Shown: positions 46,160-56,350 of the stretch, piece by piece | How the letters are laid out: each line of letters opens with the position of its first letter | How positions within the stretch are numbered: position 1 is the first letter of the stretch | Assembly (NCBI GenBank): GCA_963930755.1 | Contig: OZ005735.1 | Coordinates: forward strand, 269,392,556 to 269,456,555 | Length of the DNA stretch: 64,000 bases | From: Eudasyphora cyanicolor | Lineage: Eukaryota > Arthropoda > Insecta > Diptera > Muscidae | Direction: 5' to 3' | The notes under the pieces: generated by a model | Database searches by the model: none | Told to the model about the DNA's origin: nothing | The model's input: only the letters and a program-made list of their open reading frames with translations | Program-made: the position numbers and the translations under genes

Positions 46160-46853
46160 ATTTTTCTATCTCAGTTTAAGGTCAAAGATGGAGCATGTTG
46201 GTCAAATCCTTCGAGTACCTCCCCCCCCAAAGGGTCAACATTTAGTGAAATATTCATTCTTAAATAACTTCTATATTACTTATCGGATTCTTCGGCAATT
46301 TCACGCGGAAAATTGGGGATGTTATGGGCGTTATTAACACGCCCCTTATGCACCTCCCATGCAAATGGATCGTTTTGGAGAAAAAGTTAAAAGTCAATAC
46401 ACACACTTAAAAGTTTGTAGAGTGTAATGCTTTTACAGTAAGGAAATTCCGTATATGCAAATGTATAGAAGTTCGCCATTAGCTGTTAACTTTTGGTGCC
46501 AGATGGCCCATTTCTGTGAGAAGTACCAAATGGGGCGTGTCAATAATAATAATTTCCTGGACTCTAGGTACTGTAATTTCCCTGGACTCTTGGTATTATA
46601 AAAACATTACACTGTAAAAACTTCCAAGTGTTTGTATGCACTGGTAATTAAGTTATAAGCTGTCAACTTTTGGTGCAAAATGGTTCATTTGTGTGGGAGG
46701 TACCAAAAGGGGTGGCGACACTTTGCCAATTTTTCTCAAGATGATATCGACGAGAGTAGAGTACCACAAATTCCAACTGATGTGGCTGAAATTTGTGGTA
46801 TCTTCACCAGAGTAGCGGTCGTCATAGGTCCATGTTTTGATATAGCCCTTATA
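46160..46853 (+). mobile_element. Family 2 fragment, rearranged
   Basis: 46190-46390 carries family 2 phrases in one orientation (GTACCTCCCCCCCCAAAGGG), and 46480-46740 carries them in the other (GTGTGGGAGGTACCAAAAGG). This suggests two fused or inverted fragments. No termini are visible. Confidence 0.55.
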
Positions 46854-46958
46854 TTGGGTTTTCCAATAGGTATGATATGATTTTGAAGTGACGTTTCGGC
46901 CATTTGTATAATCTGTCATTTGTTTTTCATCGTATTCAGTAGTGTTTACAATTTCATC

Positions 46959-47666
46959 ATGGAGAGATATACGCAAGAACAACTTTTACAAATTATTCAG
47001 TTTTATTATCAAAATAATCGTTCTCCAATTGTAACTTTTCGAGCGCTAAGTTTATTTTTTTAATCCATAAACTTTCCAGTCGACCTACGACCTTGACACC
47101 CATGAGCAATATTTTAGCTCTTATTAAGAGCTATCTTTTTGCCATTGACCGATTTCCGATCCGAGGTACCGTCAGGGAGCTAGAGCAAAAATAATCATTC
47201 CGTTTACATTTGAAAATGATGCTAAGTCCATTTTTGTTTTAAATCCAAAAAACACTTTCCAGCCGACCTACGACCTTGACACCCATGACCAATATTTTAC
47301 CTCTCGTTAAGAGCTATATTTTTGCCATTGACAGATTGTGGCTACGTGCCACACAACAAATGAAACAATTGAATTGTTGCGAGAAAAGTTTGGAGATTCG
47401 ATTATTTCAAGAAATTGTGATATTGAATGGCCTCCAAGAAGTTGTGATTTAACACCATTAGACTATTTCTTGTTTGGTTATTTGTATTCATTGTTCTTTC
47501 GAAATAAACCAGTCTCTCTTCAAGCTTTACAAGTCAATATTGAACGTGCCCTTCATGACATACGACTTGATTAATGGAAAAAGTGCTCGAAAATTAAGAT
47601 CATCGAATTCGTTCCTGCAGAAGAAGTCGTGGAGGCCATTTGAATGACGTTTTATTTAGAACTTAA
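46959..47666 (+). pseudogene. Mariner-like transposase remnant (M2)
   Basis: It begins MERYTQEQLLQIIQFYYQNN with RSPIVTFRALS. A region near 47040-47150 is repeated in altered form at 47215-47330. After this comes ATCHTTNETIELLREKFG, EWPPRSCDLTPLDYFLFG and a C-terminus RRSRGGHLNDVLFRT ending at TAA 47664-47666. The first catalytic segment is lost. Confidence 0.8.
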
Positions 47667-47694
47667 TTGTATCAATTGTACTTCGCATTAAATA

Positions 47695-48880
47695 AACCAG
47701 TAAGGAAAGGCAGAAAGTCGGGCGGGGCCGACTATATAATACCCTACACCTCCCTAACAATGCGATAAGGGTGATTGCGATAATAATTTGGAATAATTGG
47801 TAAATGGGTAAGAACATATATATGTGGACATACCTAATTCTGAACCGATAATCGCTAAATTAAGCAATATTCGTTCCTAAATTGAGAAACATCTTTCTGG
47901 GGACTTTTGTAATGATCGGAAGTAAAGTACAACTTCTATAGCGCTTTGTAACCAAATCAAGAGGAACATATATATGGAGGTTATACGAGTATATAAATCT
48001 GAATCGATTTTCCCTGAATACTCATTCATGTAAAATAGAAACCTCTTTCTCTCGAATTTCGTACTGATCGAATATAAAATACAGTCTCTACAGCGCTTAG
48101 ATGTCAAATCGGGGGTAACATATATATGGGGGCTATATCTAAATCTGAACCGATTTTCTCCGAATTTGGCAGTATTCCTTCATGTAATAAGAAACCTCTT
48201 TCTGCTGAATTTCGCTGTGATCGGATGTAAAATACAGTTTCTACAGCGCTTGAATTTCAAATCGGGGGTAACATATATATGGGAGTTATATCTAAATCTG
48301 AACCGATTTTCTCCGAATTTGGCAGTATTCCTTCGAGTAATAAGAAACCTCTTTCTGCGAATTATGCACTGATCGGATATAAAATACAATTTCTACAGCG
48401 CTTACAGGTCAAATCGGGGGTAACATATATATGGGGGCTATATCTAAATCCGAACCGATTTTCTCCGAATTTGGCAGTATTCCTTCATGTAATAAGAAAC
48501 CTCTTTCTGCCGATTTTCGCACTGATCGGATATAAAATACGGTTTTTACAGCGCTTACATGTCAAATCGGGGCTAACATATATATGGGGGCTATATCTAA
48601 ATCTGAACCGATTTTACCCAAATTCAATAGGGATCGTCCTTGGGTCAAAAAAAAGATATGTGTAAAGTTTCGTCGAGATCGGACCATAATTGCGACCTGT
48701 ACTTTGATTACAAGAATACATGCACAGACAGACGGACAGACGGACATAGCTAAATCAACTCAGAAAGTGATTCTAAGTCCATCGGTATATTAAACGATGG
48801 GTCTATTTCTTCTCCTTTTGGGTGTTACAAACAAATGCACAAAGTTATAATACCCTGTACCACAGTGTGGTGTAGGGTAT
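47695..48880 (-). mobile_element. Family 1, subtype A, full-length, with an in-window empty site
   Basis: Both termini and five central units are present. The flanking M2 sequence is continuous at 25130-25150, again indicating insertion without target duplication, this time between A and A on the plus strand (T and T in element orientation). Confidence 0.9.
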
Positions 48881-49082
48881 AACAACTTTTGAATTTCCTT
48901 AACAATATGTGTGTTTTCTTTTCAAAGGAATGATATGATGACTGTTATTGGAAAACACTGTATAAAGGTACCGTTCGACACATCTATTATACAATTGCAT
49001 CGAAAAACTGTTTGTATCGCTTTTCTGTAATTCTTACTACAATTTGCACCATATTCTAAATGTCTTTTAAAATTTTGAACTT

Positions 49083-49102
49083 AAACACACACACACACAC
49101 AC
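49083..49102. repeat. Short (CA)n tract
   Basis: About ten CA dinucleotides lie just beyond the 3' end of cuticle gene 3. Confidence 0.9.
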
Positions 49103-49125
49103 CAATTTAAGGTTTCATTCTTGAT

Positions 49126-49131
49126 TTTATT
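49126..49131 (-). terminator. Poly(A) signal of cuticle gene 3
   Basis: AATAAA on the minus strand, 29 bases past the stop, in the conserved 3' UTR block. The second hexamer seen in copies 1 and 2 is altered to GAATGA here. Confidence 0.65.
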
Positions 49132-49159
49132 GATATTCCATATAAAAATTGTCGTTTAT

Positions 49160-49468
49160 TTAGGCAACGGGCAAATGGGCACCGGAGGGTCGGAAACCAT
49201 TTTCGTCAGCAACATAGGTAACGGTGAATTGTTCACCGGTCTTCTCATCAATCCAGGCGTAGCTACCTTGAACAACAAGGGCTTCGTGGTCAGTACCGAC
49301 ATCCTTCAATTTACCTTCGGCGGAATGTGTGTTACCATCGGAGTTGGTTGAATAGAAGGTGAAGTCTTCGGGTCCAACATCACTCTTTTGTGCCACGTTT
49401 ACAACATCGTGAACAGGAGCAGCCAAGGCAACGGCGCAAAAAACAGCGAAAACGATGATCAATTTCAT
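49160..49468 (-). CDS. Larval cuticle protein, Lcp65A-like (RR-1), copy 3
   Basis: A 102-residue secreted cuticle protein and the most diverged of the three. The signal peptide is MKLIIVFAVFCAVALAA. The body has VVNVAQKSDVGPEDFTFYST, NSDGNTHSAEGKLKDVG, ALVVQGSYAWIDEKTGEQ and FTVTYVADENGFRPSGAHLP then VA. The RR-1 end is intact, while the N-terminal half of the mature protein is altered. The ATG at 49468 is preferred over the in-frame one at 49504 because the signal peptide starts there. It is intronless. It faces copy 2 tail-to-tail about 5.7 kb away, with only repeats between them. Confidence 0.93.
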   Translation of the reverse strand: MKLIIVFAVFCAVALAAPVHDVVNVAQKSDVGPEDFTFYSTNSDGNTHSAEGKLKDVGTDHEALVVQGSYAWIDEKTGEQFTVTYVADENGFRPSGAHLPVA

Positions 49469-49537
49469 GGTGATTGTTGGTGTTGTTCCGTAGATAGTCA
49501 ACAACTTTATGGATGGCTGATGTCTCCGGCGGCCGTG

Positions 49538-49545
49538 TTTTTATT
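49538..49545 (-). promoter_or_regulatory. Weak TATA-like box of cuticle gene 3
   Basis: AATAAAAA on the minus strand sits where copy 2 has TATAAAAA, one base off. The following ACACGGCCG and GGAGACAT leader is conserved with copy 2. Confidence 0.5.
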
Positions 49546-49559
49546 GTGAAATTTGTCGA

Positions 49560-50528
49560 GAAGAAATTTGCTCGAAATGCACTGATTTAAGGGCAATTAA
49601 AATGTGGTACATAAATATGACTAGTTAGACATCCATATTTTGGAGAAAACAAACTTGTATATCCAAATTAGCTAATATAATCACATACGAGTATGTATCG
49701 TTTATAGACAATTGCAGTTGCTAATTAAAAACTCTAAACTAGAATTTAAAACAAGGTTAGTCGATACCTATTCAAACGTTGCCGTGTCCGTATCTTAGTG
49801 TGTGTATGCGGTTTATGCAATTTTGAATATTCCTTTAAAGTTATATGATTTCAAAGAAAAAGATTAGAAAAACCAGAAATATTTGCAAATTTTGCAGAGC
49901 ACTGTGTATTTTGAAAACATTGGATCAGAAATTTGAATAATTCGGTACCAAGTTTTAAACCCTATACAAAGAAATATAATATAAAATTGAAGCAAAGAAT
50001 CTATAGCAAAATTTCGCACTCTGAGAGCCGTTATTATTTAATAGCTTATTTGCGTTGATAACATATAAATTCACGTTTTTCGACTTTTTCTTCTTCGGCC
50101 AAATAAATTGCAATCAATGCATATTTGGGCGGTAGCATATTACGAGCGAGAAATTATGATAATTGCATATTAGTTCATTAATATTTATTTATTTTGTTAA
50201 ATTTTTTTCATTCGATTTAATTATATGTTCTATTTAGATATTTTAGAAAAAAACATTAAAGTGGGTGTTTACTGAACTATTTTTTGTTTTTAGGAAACTT
50301 GCGTTTTTTGCGTTAGGTTAGGACGTCGTATTTGAAGTCTGTCCGTCCGTCTTTTGAAGGCAGTGAACGAATGACTTAAAATGTTCTACGAGTATGTGAT
50401 AATATTATTCAAAATTTTAGTTTAGTTCAAAGATAGGTCATGTGGTCAATTTTTTTCGTACGTTCATCACAAAGTACTAACATTTATACAAATCTATGGT
50501 AAGTATTTGTCTTCTTTGTGAGGAATAT
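49560..50528. other. Upstream region of cuticle gene 3, no gene recognised
   Basis: Largely unique, AT-rich DNA. 50320-50360 contains a short GTCTGTCCGTCCGTC tract and GTTAGGTTAGG, perhaps a scrap of a Helentron-like element. Nothing codes. Confidence 0.4.
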
Positions 50529-51846
50529 AGAGTGATCCAAGTAGAGATACGTTTTTCAATAGCCTTTTTTTGACAGATCACGTGTGAGTCGTGTCATGCT
50601 GTCATGTTATTTTTGTTAAATATTGTTTGGCATTTCATCATGGAAAGACTTACGCCTGAACAAAGTTTACGCGTGTCATTCGCCAGTTACCAGTCGAAAT
50701 GCTTGAACGAGTCATCGAAAATTGGACTCAACGGATGGATCATCTGAGACGTAGCTGCGGCCAACATTTGATAGACATAATCTTTAAAAAATAAATGCCA
50801 AAGAATGTTCTTTCAAATGATAATAAACATTCCCCATTTAATTTGAATTTTCTGTGTTTTTATACCCTACACCACACTGTGGTACAGGGTATTATGACTT
50901 TGTGCATTTGTTTGTAACGCCCAAAAAGAGAAGAAATAGAACCATAGTTTATTATACCGATCATCATAGAATCAATTTTTGAGTCGATTTAGCCATGTCC
51001 GTCTGTCTGTCCGTCTGTCCATGTATTCTTGTAATCAAAGTGCAGGTCGTACAGTGCTCTTTTTTGGCCCAAGGACGATCCCTATTGAAATTGGTCAAAA
51101 TCGGTTCAGATTTAGATATAGCCCCTATATATATGTTTCACCCGATTTTACATGTAAGCGCTGTAGAAACCTATTTTATATCCGATCAGTACGTGAATGA
51201 ACACTACCAAATTCGGAGAAAATCCGTTCAGATTTAAGCATAGTCCCAATATATATGTTACACCCGATTTCACATGTAAGCGCTGTAGGAACCGTATTTT
51301 ATATAAGTACGAAATTCGGCAGAGAGAGTTTTCGTGTTACATGAATGAAAACTACAAAATGCGGGGAAATTCAGTTCAGATTTAGATACGGCCCCCATAC
51401 ACATATATGATAGCCCCGATTTGACATCCAAGCGCTGTAGAGACTGTATTTTATATCCGATCAATACGAAATTCGATGCAAAGGGGTTTCTATTTTACAT
51501 GAATGAGTATTTAGGGAAAATCGATTCAGACTTATATATAACCTCCATATATATGTTCCTCCTGATTTGGTTACAAAGCGCTATAGAAGTTGTACTTTAC
51601 TTCCGATCATTACAAAATTCTCCAGAAAGATGTTTCTCAATTTAGGAACGAATATCGGTTCAGAATTCGATATATCCACATATATATGTTCTTACCCATT
51701 TACCTACTATTCCAAATTATTATCGCAATGACCCTAATCGCATTGTTAGGGAGGTGTAGGGTATTATATAGTCGGCCCGCCCGACTTTCTGCCTTTCCTT
51801 ACTGGTTTTCTTTAAAAAAGTAGGGATCCTCGAAATGGATCACGCT
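50529..51846 (+). mobile_element. Mariner-like M3 deletion derivative carrying a family 1 copy
   Basis: The left end is GAGTGATCCAAGTAGAGATA. It contains MERLTPEQSL fused directly to transposase 3' sequence (about 50640-50795). The right end (CGAAATGGATCACGCT) lies near 51846. It carries family 1 at the same T run as 37365-39160. Confidence 0.8.
50862..51807 (+). mobile_element. Family 1, mixed subtype C/A, full-length
   Basis: The left half has C-type units (TTTCACCCGATTTTACATG). The right half from about 51400 has A-type units, so it is a recombinant or an intermediate. Both termini are present; the hairpin loop is shortened (CGGCCCGCCCG). Confidence 0.88.
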
Positions 51847-52089
51847 AGTATTTTGTATTGTAGCAAATAAGGAGACAACATAGTTAGCTGCAGCAGCGGC
51901 TGTCAGCAATGGACGAATAGTCCCCATCGGGGCGGCAGTAATTTCACAGTGGGTTTTGAGGGAAGTTGGACCCCAAGAAATTTCACCCCAAATTGAAAAT
52001 GAAAGTGCGCTCCAAATTTGGGGCCTATTTTCGTTACAAAAACTGATTTAGGAAATTACACCCCAATCATGAAAACAGCTTGAAATGAA
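51847..52089. other. Short unique spacer
   Basis: GC-richer than its surroundings, with CACCCCAA-type phrases repeated at 51965, 52000 and 52070. It has no gene. Confidence 0.35.
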
Positions 52090-53103
52090 AACCAGTAAGG
52101 AAAGGCTAAAGTCGGGCGGGGCCGACTATATAATACCATACACCACTCTCGTAATATTGAATAACTCTGAAATATAAATTTTGTAGTTCATGTATAAATT
52201 GTTTACATGTCAAATACAGTTTCTATAGAACTAAAGGGCCAAATCGGACGAAACATATATATGGGAGCTATAGCTAAATCTTAACCGATTTTCTTCAAAT
52301 TCGGCAATGTTGGTTCATGGATCAAGAAACTCTACCATTCTAAATTTCAAAACGATTGGATGTAAAATACAGCTTTTATAGGACTAAAGGGCCAAATCGG
52401 ACGAAACATATATATGGGAGCTATAGCTAAATCTTAACCGATTTTCTTTAAATTCGGTAGTGTTGGTTCATGGATCAAGAAACTCTACCATTCTAAATTT
52501 CAAAATGATTGGATGTAAAATACAGCTTCTACAGGACTAAAGAGCAAAATCGGACGAAACATATATATGGGAGCTATAGCTAAATCTTAACCGATTTTCT
52601 TCAAATTCGGCAATGTTGGTTCATGGGTCAAGAAACTCTACCATTCTAAATTTCAAAACGATCGGATGTAAAATACAGCTTCTATAGGACTAAAGGGCCA
52701 AATCGGACGAAACATATATATGGGAGTTATAGCTAAATCTTAGCCGATTTTCTTCAAATTCGGCAATGTTGGTTCATGGATCAAGAAACTCTACCATTCT
52801 AAATTTCAAAACGATTGGATGTAAAATACAGCTTCTATAGGACTAAAGGGCCAAATCGGACGAAAGATATATATGGGAGCTATATCTAAATCTGAACCGA
52901 TTTCAACCAAATTCAATAGCGATATTAACAGCCGCGAAGTACTCTAAACTGCGATCAGAACGATCGGAGTGAAATTGCGACCTGTAGTCGACGAACAACT
53001 TAAATCGACTCAGCTAGTGATTCTGAGTCGATCGGTATACTTTAAGGTGGGTCTAGCTGTGTTATTTTCAGGTGTTACAAACATCTGCCGTGAAGCAAAC
53101 TAT
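52090..53103 (-). mobile_element. Family 1, subtype B, left palindrome missing
   Basis: The right hairpin, five central units and the TCGACTCAGCTAGTGATTC block are present. The GACGGACGG tract is deleted at about 53000, and the copy stops before the palindrome at about 53103. Confidence 0.85.
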
Positions 53104-53522
53104 AAAAATGATTTAAAAAAAAACACTTTTTCCTGGTACAAAAAAAAACCATAAAAAATAGAAAAAAATCGAAAAAATTATTTTATCACGGCATGCTAAC
53201 GAAGAAAACACTGCCTATTTGAAAAAATCTATGGATAGATGTAAAAGTTATGAGCCATTTTGTAAAAAATGTTAGGGAAATTCAAAAAAATCTTGTTTCA
53301 TATTTTTTCGTTTTTAAGTGATGTTTTTTCTTATATTGAATTCGCCATATCGTCGCTTGGATGACCAACTGCAGTAACTGACATTTTCAAAATTGTTCAG
53401 GAGAGCAGTTTTTCTGTTTTTGAGACAATGTTCCTTCTTCCCCACGGCGTAATATTTATTATATTTCCAATTTGCTTTTCTCATTGTGTACTTAACTCCA
53501 TCTTTTAAAATATTATTAACAA
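53104..53522. other. AT-rich spacer with dispersed short repeats
   Basis: 53185-53230 has an inverted relative at 60845-60890 (ATCTATGGATAGA region). 53345-53385 (CGTCGCTTGGATGACCAAC) has an inverted relative at 57370-57400. These may be scraps of an unidentified repeat. No gene is seen. Confidence 0.4.
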
Positions 53523-54539
53523 AACAAGTAAGAAAGTTTCAGTCGGGTAAACCGACTAAGGTATACCCTCACTTTGTGAGTAATGTAATATTGCATATTA
53601 CACAAATTATTCTGTCAATTTGTGTGGGAGGTACCAGAAGGGGTTTATCAAATACACCTTTTTTTCGCTGAACATTAGATACTTTAAATTCATTGCACTG
53701 TGCCGACTTATAAGCATTTATGTGCACTGGTTTAAACGTTATGAGACATTAAATTGTGGTATGATTTGGGCATTTTGTGTGGGAGGTACAAAAAGGGGCG
53801 TGGTAATAACGCCCATTTTTCACAGGGCTATAGACACTATAAAAACATTACACTGTAGAAATTTTCAAGTATTTTTATACACTGGTTTTAATGTTATAAG
53901 CTGTTAACTTTTGGTGCAAAAAGGTACCTTTGTGTGGGAGGTACCAACAAGGGCGTGGCAACAACGCCAATTTTTCCCTTGACTGTAGGCAATATAAAAG
54001 CATAATACTGTACAAAATTTAAATTTTTTTATACACTGTTATTAATGTTATAAGCTGTTAACTTTTGGTGCAAAACGGTGAATTTGTGTGGGAGGTACCA
54101 AAAGGCATGTGACAACTTCGCCCATTTTTCTCGAGGTGATAGCGACTAATAAGCAAATACTATGTGTGGAATTTCAGAAGATTCGAATAAGCAGTATATC
54201 AGTTATTAAAGAATCAATTTTTCACAACATTTTAAGCCTTTGTGGGGGAGGTACTAGAAGGAGTGGACCAATATGGCCCATCTTCGAACTTAGCCGGAGA
54301 TAGAAAAAAATATTACCACATACCAAATTTGAAATCAATCGGTTACTCCTTTCGAGAGTTATCGTGCGCACCAGCCAGCAGACAGACAGACAGACGGACT
54401 GACATTGCTCATTCGACTTAAAATGACCCAAAACGGATTTCCTCCGAACATACTTAGGGTCTTAGATCACTCCTTTGATGTGTTACACTTTTTTCCGTAG
54501 CAAATGATATATACCCTCGTCACATTAAAGTGAGGGTAT
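53523..54539 (-). mobile_element. Family 2 Helentron-like element, full-length
   Basis: The right end shows AACAAGTAAGAAAGTTTC followed by the hairpin AGTCGGGTAAACCGACT. Central units carry GTGTGGGAGGTACC near 53625, 53785, 53935 and 54090 (about 150 bp). A GACAGACAGACAGACGG tract lies at 54380, and the left palindrome (ATACCCTC...GAGGGTAT) ends at 54539. Confidence 0.85.
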
Positions 54540-54992
54540 AAAAATAAAAAAAATTAATTATAATGCATGTTTTTCATAAACAATGCAGTTACGTCACTTT
54601 GTGGGAAAAAAAATTATACTTAATTTCAGTTACGACTGATCACCGCCCAGCCCAAACGGCAAAAGCTATAGTCATGAAATGTGGTAGGATGGTAGTCCTT
54701 GCTATATAGACGTGCAATATAGAAGGATTTTTCGAAATTTTGGGCGCACAATGGGTCAAAAAAGAAAAAAATATGGTATCACAGCCAAATCCAAACGGCT
54801 GGAGCTAGAATTGCAACATTTCGTGTGCGTGTAGGGTCTAGGGCGAAGGTTCGGTATGAATCACACTTTTTCGAAATTAAAAATTTTTCGCGCACATTGG
54901 GACAAAAAGGGATAAATATGGCACCAAAGCCAAGTCCAAATGGCAAGAGTTTGAATCGTCTAATTTGGCTTGAGGGTAGCCATTGGAACGTA
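54540..54992. repeat. Unassigned DNA with minisatellite-like relics
   Basis: 54740-54960 contains two diverged repeats of GGGACAAAAAGGGATAAATATGG-like sequence spaced about 150 bp apart, related in style to 55800-56350. No gene is seen. Confidence 0.35.
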
Positions 54993-55000
54993 GACTAGAC

Positions 55001-55786
55001 CAGCGATGGGCAAAAGCACTACCCGGGGTTTTTCCTCTCACGTGTACATGAGCACACACATTGAATGAGAGTTCACTATCATTCAGTCGCGCTTGGACAT
55101 TCGATCGACGAGGTTGTGTCGTCGCTTGTTGCTTAGCGTGCACATAAAGAAAAAATGGATGATACAATTATTACAATACATACTTCAAGTATAGGAATAA
55201 AGTTTATTGTGTATTGTATTTTTACCGAAGAATTTATAAACATTTCTAAATACAAGTTTAAATTATTTATTTTGTTATTGCAGAAATGTATATATTATTT
55301 TCTTTTTGTCAATGTTAAATAAAGGAACGAATTTTTTAAAATAATTTTAAATGTATATATTATTATCTTTTAACGATTGTTTAATAAAATTTGTATAAAC
55401 ACCTTAATATACTAACCAAAAAAAAGTTGGATACTCGAAAACGGTTAATAGAAAAAAATGAAGAATTAAATAAAGAATATGGCATAATCAATACGAGTAT
55501 GTAGTACTTTTATTGGAAAATTTGGATTGATTACTTTACATAGCATAATAAATATGTATGTATGTGGCTAATCATAACATATTTAAAGTTCGATTTCTTT
55601 ATGTACGCGTATAATAACCCCTTACTTCATCTACTTAATGATGTTCGTTGTCCACTTTATTTATTATCTTACCCAACAAATATATGTTAGGAAAATGCAA
55701 ATACCATTTCTCGCAGTGCATAAAGTGTGTTAACACTTCTCACAAATACATAAACATTTTGTAGAAGTATTGTGTGCCCATCGCTG
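55001..55786. mobile_element. hAT-like non-autonomous element with 8-bp target duplication
   Basis: The termini CAGCGATGGGCA and, inverted, CAGCGATGGGCACA are flanked by GACTAGAC on both sides (54993-55000 and 55787-55794). At 786 bp it has an AT-rich interior and no transposase. CAGCGATGGG-type ends with an 8-bp duplication are typical of hAT. Confidence 0.93.
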
Positions 55787-55799
55787 GACTAGACACAAG

Positions 55800-56350
55800 G
55801 AGTTTTTTAGGCAAAAATGGTGGAAATATGATAAATATTGTGCAGTGGGGCAAAACTATGTTAGATATGGCACAGTGGGGCAAAAAGTTCTAAATATGAT
55901 ACAGTGGGGGAAAAAATTTAAATTTGTACAGTGGGTCAAAATGTGTTAAATATGGCACAGTGGGGCAAAAAGGGTTAAATATGGTACAGTTGGGCAAATA
56001 TTTTAAATTTGTGCAGTGAGATAAAAATGTGTTAAATATGGCACAGTGGGACAAAAATGTGTTTAATATTGTGGGACAACATGGGTTAAATATGGTTAAG
56101 ATTAAGGTTACGTATGGTACAGTGATGGAAAAATTAAATATTGTGCAGTTGAAAAAAACTGTGTTTAATATGGCACGGTGGGGCAAAAAGTGCTAAATAT
56201 GGTACAGTGGGGGAAAAAATTAAATTTGTGCAGTGGGTCAAAAATGTGTTTAATATGGCACAGTGGGGCAAAAAGGGTTAAATATGGTACCGTAGTGCAA
56301 AAATGGTAAAATGTGGTACGATATTGCAAAAAAGGTTAAATATGGTAGAG
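55800..56350 (+). repeat. Minisatellite, about 37-41-bp units
   Basis: Around fourteen units of GGTTAAATATGGCACAGTG and GGGCAAAAA vary in length and by C/G/T changes. The array interrupts the flank of the hAT element. Long minus-strand frames rich in Phe, Thr and Pro are repeat artefacts. Confidence 0.85.

Larger units (their letters stand above)
46854..48960 (+). mobile_element. Mariner-like family M2 carrying a family 1 copy
   Basis: The left end GGGTTTTCCAATAGGTATG and the right end (GTTATTGGAAAACACTG) are flanked by TA. The family 1 copy at 47695-48880 lies downstream of the transposase stop in an A-rich tract that is uninterrupted at 25130-25150. Confidence 0.85.
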
